DNA from: Planctomycetota bacterium
GTDB lineage: Bacteria > Planctomycetota > UBA1135 > UBA2386
Direction of reading: 5' to 3'
Length of the DNA stretch: 37,409 nucleotides
NCBI GenBank assembly: GCA_016235155.1
Contig: JACRLW010000018.1
Location: forward strand, 17,678 to 55,086
Within the stretch, counting starts at the first letter, position 1; each line of letters begins with the position of its first letter. Below the pieces are notes generated by a model. That model saw only the letters and a program-made list of their open reading frames with translations. It was not told the origin of the DNA and ran no database searches. The translations under genes were made by a program, and so were the position numbers. Positions 16,926-27,485 of the stretch are shown piece after piece.

Positions 16926-19412
16926 TCACGGCGCCGTGGTCAGGCGGCGCGCGTTCGAGAATGCGACGCCCTGACTTGCACCCGCGTCGAGCACGAGGAA
17001 CTGCGTGTAGTACGAGCTCCCTCCTGGAAGACCCGCGGGCCAGGCGAACGACTCGGATCGGCGGCCCTGCGCGTCGGCGACGCCGAAGACCACGATGTCG
17101 GTCGCGGGCACCAGCGTGCCGCCGAGCAGCGGCAGTCGTGGATCGGTGAAGCCGAGGACGAGGGCCAGCGGCGCCGACGCAGGCGCTCCGGTCACGGCGA
17201 GCACGGTGTTCGCGCCGGCGACGAGGCTCCCGCTCGCGGTGTGGACGGGGATGCCCTGGCTGCCGGCGAGGCCCGAGCCGAGGTCGACCGAGCCGCCCCA
17301 CGAGTAGGTCGCGAAGGAACCGGCGCTGAGATTCAGCGGCTGGCCGCGGCGGACGCCGCTCCACGGTGGACCGGTCACGCCGTGCGCACCGTCGAAGACG
17401 CCGAAGTGGACGGCGATGCCGTGCCCGGTGACGCCGTCGTCGTTGCTGAACTCGCTCGCCATCACGCTGCGGTCGGCGACTAGCCACGCGTGGTCGATCA
17501 TCTCGAGATAGCCGACCCGTTCGTGGAAGGCGCATGCTGTCTGGAAGGTCTGCACGTAGCGGCTGCTCATCGTGCTCCACCGCGAACTCCAGAGGTTCTG
17601 GAACACGTCGGTCCGCGTGTTCGGCGTGCGCGTCGCCGAACCCTGCGTGCCGTTGCGGGTCAGGTCGAGCAGCGGCGCCTGTCCGCGCAGCAGCGCCCAG
17701 CGGTCGGCGTGGTCCCAGGCGTAGAGGAACTTGTTGTGCGGCCGGCTCCAGTGCACGGTGTCGACCATGCAGTCGTGGAAGACGAGTTCCCACAGGGGCA
17801 CCTGCCAACCGTGCGACAGGAGCGGCCCGAGCTTGTTGGTCGCGAGCAGGGTCGGGTCGACGACGTCGACCATGATTCCGGGATAGGCCACGTCGTTCCA
17901 CGCGCCCGAGTCCGAAGGAGCGAGGTTGCCGCTCTCGCCGAGCCAGAACTTGCCCTCGCCCCAATGCAGGACCGGCACGGCCCAGGAGCGGCCTTGCTCG
18001 GTTCCGGTCACGAGTCGCCTGGTCGGATTCGCGTAGGCTGCGGCGAGCAAGGCCAGTCGGTTGTCGCGATCGATCGAGCGCGTCGCGAAGTGACCGTTGG
18101 CGGTGTCGTAGTCCTCGCGCAACGGGCCGGCGCAGGTCGTGTCGAAGAAGTACGCGTCGATCCCGAACTGGACCAGATGTGCCGGCAGGCGCGTCCCGAT
18201 CGCGAACTCCGCCTGCTTCTGCGCGGAGATGCTGTAGAGGCTGATGCCGCCCATCGTGCTGACGTCGGGGTTGCCCGCGGCGTCGTAGTACGCCCATGCC
18301 GCGGCCTGAGCCGTCGGCCAGAGGTAACGCGTGCCGTCGTAGGTCGGCGTGCTGCCGCCGACGCGCAGCCCGGCGTAGATGTCGTAGAAGCCCGGCAGGA
18401 AGCCCTTGGTGCGCGCCGCATTCATCCAACCGCTGCCGTTGGCGTGCGCGGCGTTGGGGAACGCCGCGCCTTGGTCGAGGTGGTTGACCGAGACCTGCAC
18501 CACGGCCTTGCGAAGCCCGGCGTTGTAGAGGTCGTCGAGCATCGCGTCGTCGCGGCCGTCGCCCCACAGGTAGATCACCGGTGCGCCGATCAGCCGATCC
18601 GTCTTCCGCTGCGGATCCTCGGCGTTCTTCTGCGCCAGCGTCTTGACCCAGCCCTGCGCTGCGGCGAAGGACCGGAACCGCTTGGCGAGCGCCACATAGC
18701 CGCCGCTCGGCACGAACTGGAAACTCAGGACGCGGTCGTAGGAGAGCAGGTTCGGCGCGCGCGCCGGGTTGCCGTTCGACGGGATCCACCTCGGCACGCC
18801 GCCGATCACCGTCGATCCCTCGTGCGTGCCGGTCGCCGTGCGCAGTTCGAAGTCGGCATTCGTCTCGGCGATGCCGAGCCAGCCGCGCTGATTGCCGGAG
18901 TCCACGCCGCCGAACCACTCCATCCGCCGGTTCGCGAGCGGGTTGAACTTCGCCGTGTAGGACACCTGCGTCGCGGGCAGCACGTAGCCGCCGTCGAAGG
19001 GCAGCACCGCGAACCCCGCGCTGCCCTGGCCGACCGGATGGAACGCGTACGGATAGGAAACACCGTTCGTCACGACCGCACCCGACCCCGACAGGGTCAC
19101 GCGCAGTTCACCGGTGGCGGGCACCAGTTCCATCGCCAGCGCCAGCGACGCGCCGGACGTCGCGTGCGTGATCGCCGCGGTGAGGTGACGCGGGTCGGGC
19201 TGCGTCACCGTGACGACGCTGATCGCATCACCGCTGTTGACGCTCGGGTTCTTCCATCGGAAACCGTCGGCCTTCCAGGTGACGGTCAGCCGCCCGCCGT
19301 TGTGGTCGAACCCGACGGCGATCGGACTCGCGGGATCGTCGAGGGTTGTGGTCTGGGCCGGAACCGCCGCCGCGATCGCGGCGAGGACCAAGGGGAAGGA
19401 GAGTCGGGCCAT
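16926..19412 (-). CDS. Secreted glycosidase-like protein (GH101/GH129-like TIM barrel) with C-terminal module
   Basis: An 828-residue exported protein. The signal peptide is MARLSFPLVLAAIAAAVPAQ; an alternative start 10 codons upstream (19442) is possible. Residues ~20-250 are a beta-sandwich; then comes a barrel-like region with FRSFAAAQGWVKTLAQKN, YLWGDGRDDAMLDDLYNAG, GFLPGFYDIYAGLR, DAYFFDTTCAG (Asp near 424) and TGTEQGR, an order of strands and acidic residues that recalls GH101/GH129-type glycoside hydrolases. The aspartate and the TGTEQG glutamate are candidate catalytic residues (inference). The last ~108 residues (from GIPVHTASG) form the module also found at the ends of the proteins at 13730 and 34254. 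Substrate unknown; the family call is from pattern only. Confidence 0.7.
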   Translation of the reverse strand: MARLSFPLVLAAIAAAVPAQTTTLDDPASPIAVGFDHNGGRLTVTWKADGFRWKNPSVNSGDAISVVTVTQPDPRHLTAAITHATSGASLALAMELVPATGELRVTLSGSGAVVTNGVSYPYAFHPVGQGSAGFAVLPFDGGYVLPATQVSYTAKFNPLANRRMEWFGGVDSGNQRGWLGIAETNADFELRTATGTHEGSTVIGGVPRWIPSNGNPARAPNLLSYDRVLSFQFVPSGGYVALAKRFRSFAAAQGWVKTLAQKNAEDPQRKTDRLIGAPVIYLWGDGRDDAMLDDLYNAGLRKAVVQVSVNHLDQGAAFPNAAHANGSGWMNAARTKGFLPGFYDIYAGLRVGGSTPTYDGTRYLWPTAQAAAWAYYDAAGNPDVSTMGGISLYSISAQKQAEFAIGTRLPAHLVQFGIDAYFFDTTCAGPLREDYDTANGHFATRSIDRDNRLALLAAAYANPTRRLVTGTEQGRSWAVPVLHWGEGKFWLGESGNLAPSDSGAWNDVAYPGIMVDVVDPTLLATNKLGPLLSHGWQVPLWELVFHDCMVDTVHWSRPHNKFLYAWDHADRWALLRGQAPLLDLTRNGTQGSATRTPNTRTDVFQNLWSSRWSTMSSRYVQTFQTACAFHERVGYLEMIDHAWLVADRSVMASEFSNDDGVTGHGIAVHFGVFDGAHGVTGPPWSGVRRGQPLNLSAGSFATYSWGGSVDLGSGLAGSQGIPVHTASGSLVAGANTVLAVTGAPASAPLALVLGFTDPRLPLLGGTLVPATDIVVFGVADAQGRRSESFAWPAGLPGGSSYYTQFLVLDAGASQGVAFSNARRLTTAP

Positions 19413-19465
19413 GGCCCGGGGGCGGAAGGGATGGGACCGCATGTCCGGTGATGGGCCGCGGCGGC

Positions 19466-19500
19466 GATCGCGGGTACGCGATGCGGAGGGTACCGCGATC
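19466..19500. repeat. Imperfect inverted repeat upstream of the glycosidase-like gene
   Basis: GATCGCGGGTAC (19466-19477) and GTACCGCGATC (19490-19500) are complementary over 11 bp with one bulged G, separated by 12 bases. It lies 53 bases upstream of the start at 19412. It could be an operator or a 5' leader stem; no regulator is recognised nearby. Confidence 0.4.
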
Positions 19501-19559
19501 GGAGCGGCTGCCGTCGATCCACCGGCTCGACGCCGCGGACGAACCCGGAGGCGACGGCG

Positions 19560-19733
19560 ATGCAGTTCGGAACGCGGATTCCGCAGGCGTTGGTCTTCAC
19601 CGGGTCGATCGGCGCGGATCTCGTGTGCGAGATCGAGTTCCGCGCGCGGGCGACGGTTCACGGTACCTGCTGCTGCGCGGTGCCCATCGCGGCCGAGGCC
19701 GCAACCCATCCGGCTTGCAGGCGTCGTCGCTGA
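19560..19733 (+). CDS. Possible 57-residue small protein
   Basis: A short frame preceded by a perfect GGAGG (19547-19551) 8 bases before the ATG. Third codon positions are mostly G or C, as in real genes here. The product begins MQFGTRIPQALVFTGSIGAD, contains a TCCC cluster, and ends with a run of arginines. It resembles no family I know. It is the only plus-strand candidate between 14860 and 22318, and chance in high-GC DNA cannot be excluded. It could also be the remnant of a longer gene. Confidence 0.3.
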   Translation: MQFGTRIPQALVFTGSIGADLVCEIEFRARATVHGTCCCAVPIAAEAATHPACRRRR

Positions 19734-19881
19734 CGCGACGACCAGGAAGGCCTCGACCGCTCTTCTTGCCCGGGCCCTCCGGCCTCCCGAATCGTTGCGT
19801 CCATGTCAGAGGGACGAAGGGGCGTCGAGGCGCGGGCGATGTTGCCCGTCGACATGTGATTCCACGGCGGCGGCGAAGCCC

Positions 19882-21983
<2,102 letters not shown>

Positions 21984-22122
21984 CGGCGCGGCAGGTTAGC
22001 CCGTCCCCTGCGCCCGATCACCAGCCGCGGCGATGTGCGGAACTGCACGCGGCCGACCGTCACGATCGCTCGATCGCGGTCGAACACCCGCATGCCGCGG
22101 CGACGCCGGCATCTTTCCCCGC

Positions 22123-22157
22123 CGCTGCAAGCGCCGGTTCGCGAGCGGCTTGCAGCG
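22123..22157. repeat. Perfect 10-bp inverted repeat, possible operator or leader stem
   Basis: CGCTGCAAGC (22123-22132) and GCTTGCAGCG (22148-22157) are exact reverse complements separated by 15 bases. The repeat lies in the divergent ruvB/lipoprotein region, 140 and 160 bases from the two starts. A binding site for a dimeric regulator or an RNA stem are both possible. Confidence 0.55.
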
Positions 22158-22213
22158 CCTGCGGGTCGCGATTCGCGGGGCGAGGAGGCGCCACGGGCGA
22201 GTCGGCCCGGTTC

Positions 22214-22241
22214 TTGTTTGGGTGGGGCCTCACGCTAACCT
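22214..22241 (+). promoter_or_regulatory. Weak promoter-like pair upstream of lipoprotein gene
   Basis: TTGTTT (22214-22219) and TAACCT (22236-22241) are separated by 16 bases, each matching three of six sigma-70 consensus positions, 77 bases before the ATG. Low confidence. Confidence 0.2.
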
Positions 22242-22317
22242 CCTCGCACTCGCGTTCCGTCTCCGGCCGTCGCACCCGTGCCGGGGCCGCGCTCCGCGCA
22301 TCGACGAGACCCACCAC

Positions 22318-25300
22318 ATGCAGCACGTGAACAGGTTCGTCTCCGGCGTCACGGTCCGTTCGGGCCCCCTCGGTGGATCCCTGCTCGGCCTGACCATCGC
22401 CGGCCTGGCCTTCGCCGGCCTGGGGGCCTGCAAGGGCGGCTCCAAGGGCGACCCGGACAACCGCGGCGACTTCAAGGTCACGCTCGTGACCACCGGTCAG
22501 GGCCAGATCTACCCCTACCGGATCCGCGCCCTCGACAGCCAGGGCAGCCCGACGAACCAGATCGTCAACATCGAGTCGATCGCCACGCTGACCGCGAACA
22601 CGAACTCGGTCAACACCGTGCTTCCGGTCGCGACCTTCGCGGACACCCCCGTTCTCCCGGACGGGCGTGCCGGCAACCAGTTCATGTTCGTGCGGTTCGG
22701 CCACAAGCTCGACATCGAGTCGATCCTGAGCCGGACGCTGGCGAACGCGTCGACGAACTCCGGTCTGACCACCGCGATCTCGGTGCTGAGCTACGAGCAG
22801 ACCACCGAACAGTCGGTCACGCTCAAGGGCCGCGGTTTCGTCGGCGGCTACACCTTCGTGAACCGCGGCGGCGTGATGGAACCCGTGCAGGCCGTCCGCG
22901 AGAACGCGGGTGCGATCGAGGTCCTCGATCCGATCGGCAACGGCTTCCCGCGCGGCTTCTCGAACGACCTCGACCTCGTGTCGCCCAAGTCGTTCGTGTT
23001 CGTGGCCGACACGGACGGCGACCTCGACAGCTTCGAGACCTTCGATCCGTTCAACGAAGACCGCCTGATCCGGCTGAGGGTCACCAACGCGGTCCGCGAT
23101 ACCGAGGGACACTTCCTCGAGCACGAACTCTGCACGGCGACCACCGTCGGCGACGACCCCTCGCCGCCCCAGGTCCTCGGCTTCACGCGTCTGCCGCAGA
23201 TCGTGCCGGGCAACGGCGCGACCGGCGTCGACCCGACGACGACGATCCGCGTCGCGTTCAACAAGCCGGTCCAACCGGCCGACGTCGGGACCTACTTCAA
23301 CGCGACGAATCCGACGCCGCAGCCCGGCGGGCTCGCGATCAACGTCTCGATCGGTTCGCGCAACTTCTCCATCCAGCACTACGTCGATCCGGTGGGCTTC
23401 GGCAACTTCTGCGAGTTCGACATCCGGCCGGCCTACAACATCCCGGGCAGCACGCAGGTCGAGATCGCGGTCACCGCGAGCAGCATCCATGCGCTCTACG
23501 GTCCGGCACTCGGACAGAACGTGGCCACGACGTTCACGACCGGTGAAGGTCCGGGCATCGTCAACGCGCCGGTCGCGCCCGACGCGATCTACGTCGGCAT
23601 CGGTGGTTCGGAGCCGGGCGTCGCGGTGATCGACCTGAACGGGTTCGGCAAGAGCACCAACGGGCTCGACCCCGACCCGGTCACGGGCATCCCGCGCCGC
23701 ACGCCCCAGGACACCAACCTGCCGCGCAATCCGAACCTCGGCCAGCCGGGCGTCGTGCCGCCGCTGTCGGTCGGCACGGGCACGCTCGATGCCGGCTCCG
23801 ACGGCCCGCTCACCCTGGTCACCGACACGCGCGGCAACTTCCGCCTGTTGCGGGCGCCGCTCGTCGGCCAGATCACGGACATCCACATCGGGCCGCCGCT
23901 CGACCTGGTGTTCAACAACTCGAACATCAACGTGAACGCGGGCGGCCAGAACCAGGTCAACCCGATCACGCAGGGGCCGACGACCGGCAACACGATCACG
24001 GTCTCGCCGCACCCGAATCCTCCGCCCCTGGTCTTCCCGCCGCCGAACCTCTCGCGGCAGATCTTCGCGGAAGAGCCGACGATGACGACGTCGGGCATCC
24101 CGCCGCGTCCGGTGGTGATCACCACCGTGCCGCCGTGCACGCAGTCGCCGGTCAACCTGCTCGTGTCGGGGACGATCCGCGACTACTCGCCGCACACCGC
24201 GGAAGGCGTGTTCTACGGCCCGCAACCGGCGCCCGCGTCGCCGCCGCCGCCGCCGCGCAACTGTCCGTTCACGTCGCGCCAGCAGGTCGGGCACTTCATG
24301 TACGTGCTCGACCGCGAGAACCGGCAGGTGCTGGTCGTCAACAGCAACCGCTTCACGGTGCTGCAGACGATCCGCCTCAGCGACCCGGTCGCGATGACGA
24401 TGTCGCCGGGCCTCGGCGTGCTCGCGGTCGCGAACTTCTCGTCGTCGTCGGTGTCGTTCATCAACATCGATCCGCGGAGCGCCCGCTTCAACACGGTGGT
24501 CGCCGAGGCGCGCGTGCCCGACGGCCCGACGCGGATCGCGTGGCAGCCCGACGGCGAGTCGGTGATCGTCATCAGCCGCACGTCGAACTCGCTGACCGTG
24601 ATCAGCGGCGCCGACTTCAAGGTGAAGAACACGGTCACCGGCAGTCTGAACTCGCCGATCGACATCGCGATCACCAATCGGCAGGTCATCACGGGCAACG
24701 TGTCGGGCGTCTTCTACGCCTATGTCCTCAACGAGACCGGCAGCGTGGCGGTCTACGAGTCCGGTCCGTCGGGCGTCAACGGCATCGGCTTCGACGACAT
24801 GATCGGCACCGCCGATCCGGTCTTCCGCCGCGCGACGCGCGTCAAGCTCGACTACACGGCGCAGCAGACCGGCGTCTACATCACCCACGTGGACGACGTC
24901 GGCGTCGGCCTCGTGTCGCGGATGGAGCTCACCGCCTCGCCGCGCGGCCAGCTCCCGACCCAGCAGAGCAACGGCGGCTTCATCCTGCCGCCGACCTTCC
25001 GCCAGAAGGTCTGGTCGGTGACGCAGCGCTTCGGTGGCGCGGATCCCCAGGCTCCCGGCAACCAGCGCCTCTCCGGCAACTCGCCGATCGACATCACGAC
25101 CGACGAGATCCAGAACAACGGCGCGCTGCCCAACCAGACGACCAACTTCTCGGGCACGCTCGGCCAGTCCTTCCTCGGCCACTCCTCGAAGGGTGCCTTG
25201 GTGATCAACCCCACCAACGGCCTTCCCATCCTTGCGCCCGTTCCGCGGTACCTCTTCATCGCGCTCGGCGACGTCGCGGCGGTCGACGTCTTCGACCTCG

Positions 25301-25371
25301 CCACGCGCTCCCGCGTCCGCACGATCCCCATCCCGGGCGTGAAGTCGTTGTCGAGCTACTGGAAGCAGTGA
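22318..25371 (+). CDS. Large lipoprotein with SbsA-type Ig-like domain and YVTN beta-propeller
   Basis: A 1017-residue exported protein. The N-terminus holds a hydrophobic stretch ending LAFAGLGAC with the lipobox cysteine at 38, so it is probably lipid-anchored; this fixes the start at the ATG at 22318. At about 295-407, PGNGATGVDPTTTIRVAFNK through TTFTTGEGPG is a bacterial Ig-like (SbsA/Ig_5) domain. From about 658 to the end, repeats such as YVLDRENRQVLVVNSNRF and VISRTSNSLTVISGADFKV form a YVTN-type seven-bladed propeller, with a Pro-rich linker (PASPPPPPP) before it. Function unknown; cell-surface binding is inference. The menaquinone methyltransferase gene begins 21 bases downstream. 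Confidence 0.85.
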   Translation: MQHVNRFVSGVTVRSGPLGGSLLGLTIAGLAFAGLGACKGGSKGDPDNRGDFKVTLVTTGQGQIYPYRIRALDSQGSPTNQIVNIESIATLTANTNSVNTVLPVATFADTPVLPDGRAGNQFMFVRFGHKLDIESILSRTLANASTNSGLTTAISVLSYEQTTEQSVTLKGRGFVGGYTFVNRGGVMEPVQAVRENAGAIEVLDPIGNGFPRGFSNDLDLVSPKSFVFVADTDGDLDSFETFDPFNEDRLIRLRVTNAVRDTEGHFLEHELCTATTVGDDPSPPQVLGFTRLPQIVPGNGATGVDPTTTIRVAFNKPVQPADVGTYFNATNPTPQPGGLAINVSIGSRNFSIQHYVDPVGFGNFCEFDIRPAYNIPGSTQVEIAVTASSIHALYGPALGQNVATTFTTGEGPGIVNAPVAPDAIYVGIGGSEPGVAVIDLNGFGKSTNGLDPDPVTGIPRRTPQDTNLPRNPNLGQPGVVPPLSVGTGTLDAGSDGPLTLVTDTRGNFRLLRAPLVGQITDIHIGPPLDLVFNNSNINVNAGGQNQVNPITQGPTTGNTITVSPHPNPPPLVFPPPNLSRQIFAEEPTMTTSGIPPRPVVITTVPPCTQSPVNLLVSGTIRDYSPHTAEGVFYGPQPAPASPPPPPRNCPFTSRQQVGHFMYVLDRENRQVLVVNSNRFTVLQTIRLSDPVAMTMSPGLGVLAVANFSSSSVSFINIDPRSARFNTVVAEARVPDGPTRIAWQPDGESVIVISRTSNSLTVISGADFKVKNTVTGSLNSPIDIAITNRQVITGNVSGVFYAYVLNETGSVAVYESGPSGVNGIGFDDMIGTADPVFRRATRVKLDYTAQQTGVYITHVDDVGVGLVSRMELTASPRGQLPTQQSNGGFILPPTFRQKVWSVTQRFGGADPQAPGNQRLSGNSPIDITTDEIQNNGALPNQTTNFSGTLGQSFLGHSSKGALVINPTNGLPILAPVPRYLFIALGDVAAVDVFDLATRSRVRTIPIPGVKSLSSYWKQ

Positions 25372-25392
25372 GTCCTGGCACCGCGGCGCGGC

Positions 25393-26109
25393 ATGATCCG
25401 GCCGATGCCCGACGCCGCGATGGTGCAGCAGATGTTCGCGCGCGTGGCCGATCGCTACGACCGCGCGAACAAGGTGCTCTCGCTGGGTACCGACCGCCGC
25501 TGGCGCAATGCCGTCGCGGCGGTCGCTGGGCTGTCGGCGGGGGAGCGGGTCTTGGACGTCTGCGCCGGGACCGGTGACCTCACGCTCGCGCTCGCGCGTC
25601 GCGGCGCCGCCGCGGTCGGCGCCGACTTCTGCGCGCCGATGCTCGTCCACGCGCGCCGCAAGGGCGCCGCGGTCGACGCCGCGAGCCGCCCGCGCGCCTG
25701 GCTCGCCGCGGATGCGCTCGCCCTGCCGTTCGACGATGCGAGCTTCGACCTCGCCACGGTCGCGTTCGGGATCCGCAACGTCGCCGACCCGGTCGCCGGA
25801 CTGCGCGAGATGGCGCGTGTCGTGCGCCCCGGCGGTCGCGTCGTCGTGCTCGAGTTCTGCAAGCCGCGCGTGCCCTTGCTCCGCACGATCTACTTCTGCT
25901 ACTTCCGTCACGTCCTGCCTCGGCTCGGCCGCTGGATCACGAGCGACAAAGGCGGCGCCTACTCCTACCTGCCCGCGTCGGTGATGGGCTTCCCCGAGCG
26001 GGAGGCCTTCCTCGACCTCATGCGCCAGGCGGGGCTCGTGCAACCGCGCGCCCGCTACCTCTCCCTTGGCATCGCTGCCGTCTACCGCGCCGAACGCACC
26101 ACCGGCTGA
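25393..26109 (+). CDS. ubiE: Demethylmenaquinone methyltransferase (UbiE/MenG family)
   Basis: SAM-dependent C-methyltransferase that makes menaquinone from demethylmenaquinone (or acts in ubiquinone synthesis in other lineages). The 238-residue product has the family start FARVADRYDRANKVLSLGTD, SAM motif I VLDVCAGTGDLTL at ~53-65, the signature FGIRNVADP near 128, and RPGGRVVVLEF. The first ATG at 25393 is used; a second ATG four codons later is equally plausible. The adjoining UbiX- and UbiA-type genes and the likely taxonomy favour menaquinone. Its end overlaps the open frame of the following CPBP gene. Confidence 0.93.
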   Translation: MIRPMPDAAMVQQMFARVADRYDRANKVLSLGTDRRWRNAVAAVAGLSAGERVLDVCAGTGDLTLALARRGAAAVGADFCAPMLVHARRKGAAVDAASRPRAWLAADALALPFDDASFDLATVAFGIRNVADPVAGLREMARVVRPGGRVVVLEFCKPRVPLLRTIYFCYFRHVLPRLGRWITSDKGGAYSYLPASVMGFPEREAFLDLMRQAGLVQPRARYLSLGIAAVYRAERTTG

Positions 26110-26128
26110 GACGCCCGGCTACTTCGCC

Positions 26129-26827
26129 GTGTCGCGTGATCCGGCGGTGGCGATCGTCGCAGTCGCGCCGCTGTGGCTCGTGTACGAGGGACTCCGCCTC
26201 GAACTCGCGCCGAGCGAGCGCAACGGCGCAGAAGCTTTCGTGACGGACTCCGTCGCGGCTTTCGGCAGCCGGTCCCTGCTCGTCCTCGAGGTGTTGCTCG
26301 GCGCGTGCGTCCTGCTCGCCGTGGTCGCCGTCCTGCGGCGCAAGCTGCCCTGGCTGCGCATCGCGGGCGTCGTGGCGATCGAGGGCACCGTGCTCGGGTT
26401 CCTGCTCGGGCCCTTGAGCGAACTGTTGACCTTCACGTTGATCGAGACCGGCGCGCTCGGCCCGATGGCGCTGCGCGCGGGGGTCTCGGCGCAGGAACTC
26501 GTCGGAGCGCTCGGCGCCGGGCTGTTCGAGGAAGCCGTGTTCCGCCTGTTGCTGCTGTCTCTGCTCGCGCTGGCGTTCACCCGCGCCGCGAACGCGTTCG
26601 CCCTGCCCAGGAGTGCCGGGGTCGCCGCCGCGGTGTTCGTCGCGGCGATCGTGTTCTCGTGGTTCCACCACGTCGGCGCGGTCGCCGAGGAGTTCCGCTT
26701 CCCGGTCTTCGCGTTCCGTGCGATCGCGGGCGTCGTGCTCGGAGCGATCTTCGTCCTCCGCGGCTTCGCGGTGGTGGTCTACGCGCACGCGGCCTACGAC
26801 GTGCACTACTACCTCGTCCATGAGTGA
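26129..26827 (+). CDS. CPBP (Rce1/Abi-type) intramembrane protease
   Basis: A polytopic membrane protein of about 232 residues with the CPBP glutamic protease motifs: EEAVFR (134-139), FSWFHH (histidine near 180), FAFRAIAG (about 194-201) and HAAYD (220-224). Family members cleave peptides within the membrane; some process prenylated proteins, some act in bacteriocin immunity. The frame is open further upstream with a TTG at 26066 inside ubiE; the GTG at 26129, 19 bases after the ubiE stop, is preferred because the hydrophobic segment begins right behind it. The end overlaps ubiX by 8 bases. Its place inside a quinone-synthesis cluster is unexplained. Confidence 0.85.
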   Translation: MSRDPAVAIVAVAPLWLVYEGLRLELAPSERNGAEAFVTDSVAAFGSRSLLVLEVLLGACVLLAVVAVLRRKLPWLRIAGVVAIEGTVLGFLLGPLSELLTFTLIETGALGPMALRAGVSAQELVGALGAGLFEEAVFRLLLLSLLALAFTRAANAFALPRSAGVAAAVFVAAIVFSWFHHVGAVAEEFRFPVFAFRAIAGVVLGAIFVLRGFAVVVYAHAAYDVHYYLVHE

Positions 26828-27485
26828 ACCGCGGAACCGGCCCGCAGCCGATCGCTCCTTCGTCGTCGGCCTGACCGGCGGCTCGGGCGTCGCGTACGGC
26901 CTGCGACTGCTCGACGTCCTGTTGCGCGACGGTGCCCACGTGCAACTCGTCGCGAGCGACGCCGCCCGGCGCGTGCTGCGCCACGAAGCGGGCCGGGACC
27001 TGCGCGCGGGCGCGGACGGCCTGCGCGAACTCGTCGCGCCCGAGCTGCGCGAGCGCCTCGCCGTCTTTCCCATCGACTCGGTCGAGTCGACGCCCGCGAG
27101 CGGAAGTGCCCCGATCGACGGCGTCGTGATCTGCCCGTGCAGCATGGGCACCGCCGCGCGCATCGCGCACGGGTTCAGCACCAACCTGATCGAGCGCGCG
27201 GCCGACGTCGCGCTCAAGGAGCGGCGACGGCTGATCGTCGTGCCGCGCGAGACGCCGCTCTCGACGATCCACCTGCGCAACCTCCTGCTGCTCGCCGAAG
27301 CGGGTGCCGTGGTCCTGCCGGCGATGCCCGGCTTCTACCATCGGCCGGCGACCGTCGCGCAGCTCGTCGACTTCGTCGTCGCGCGCATCCTCGACCATCT
27401 CGGCGTCACGCACGAACTCGTCGCCCGCTGGCGCACGCCCGACCCGGACGCGACGAGTCCGTGGAACGAGGGCGAGGGACCATGA
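26820..27485 (+). CDS. ubiX: UbiX-family flavin prenyltransferase
   Basis: Makes prenylated FMN, the cofactor of UbiD-type decarboxylases. The 221-residue product has the flavin-binding start VVGLTGGSGVAYGLRLL (15-31), the ICPCSMGTAARIAHG region, RRRLIVVPRETPLSTIHLRN, and the GFYHRPATVAQLVDFVVARILD tail typical of UbiX. Start and stop overlap the neighbours (8 bases with the CPBP gene; ATGA with ubiA), so it is firmly in the operon. In the futalosine pathway a UbiX homologue is called MqnM; that role is likely here but a UbiD/MqnL partner is not in the window. Confidence 0.93.
   Translation: MSEPRNRPAADRSFVVGLTGGSGVAYGLRLLDVLLRDGAHVQLVASDAARRVLRHEAGRDLRAGADGLRELVAPELRERLAVFPIDSVESTPASGSAPIDGVVICPCSMGTAARIAHGFSTNLIERAADVALKERRRLIVVPRETPLSTIHLRNLLLLAEAGAVVLPAMPGFYHRPATVAQLVDFVVARILDHLGVTHELVARWRTPDPDATSPWNEGEGP

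Larger units (their letters stand above)
19443..19881. other. Gap between the glycosidase-like gene and tgt
   Basis: This ~440-base stretch separates two minus-strand genes. It holds the inverted repeat at 19466-19500 and one short plus-strand frame with a good ribosome-binding site (19560-19733). The remainder to 19881 shows no recognised gene, tRNA, or clear terminator. Confidence 0.6.
21984..22317. other. Divergent gap between ruvB and lipoprotein gene
   Basis: This 334-base region lies between two outward-facing genes. It holds a perfect 10-bp inverted repeat (22123-22157) and a weak promoter-like pair before the lipoprotein. A frame in register with the lipoprotein is open from 22033, but its arginine-rich composition and the clear lipoprotein signal argue against an upstream start. 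Confidence 0.6.

Noticed and set aside
22033..22317. N-terminal extension of the lipoprotein to an earlier start
   Set aside because: The extension is Arg-rich, runs through an inverted repeat, and would bury the lipobox signal sequence 130 residues inside the protein.
22060..26043. Very long minus-strand open frame (over 1300 codons) opposite the lipoprotein and ubiE
   Set aside because: Arg/Asp/Val-rich shadow typical of high-GC DNA; it spans two well-supported genes and an intergenic region and has no recognisable domain.
26066..26128. TTG start for the CPBP protease inside ubiE
   Set aside because: It would overlap ubiE by 44 bases and add a Pro/Ala-rich lead; the GTG at 26129 directly before the first hydrophobic segment is simpler.
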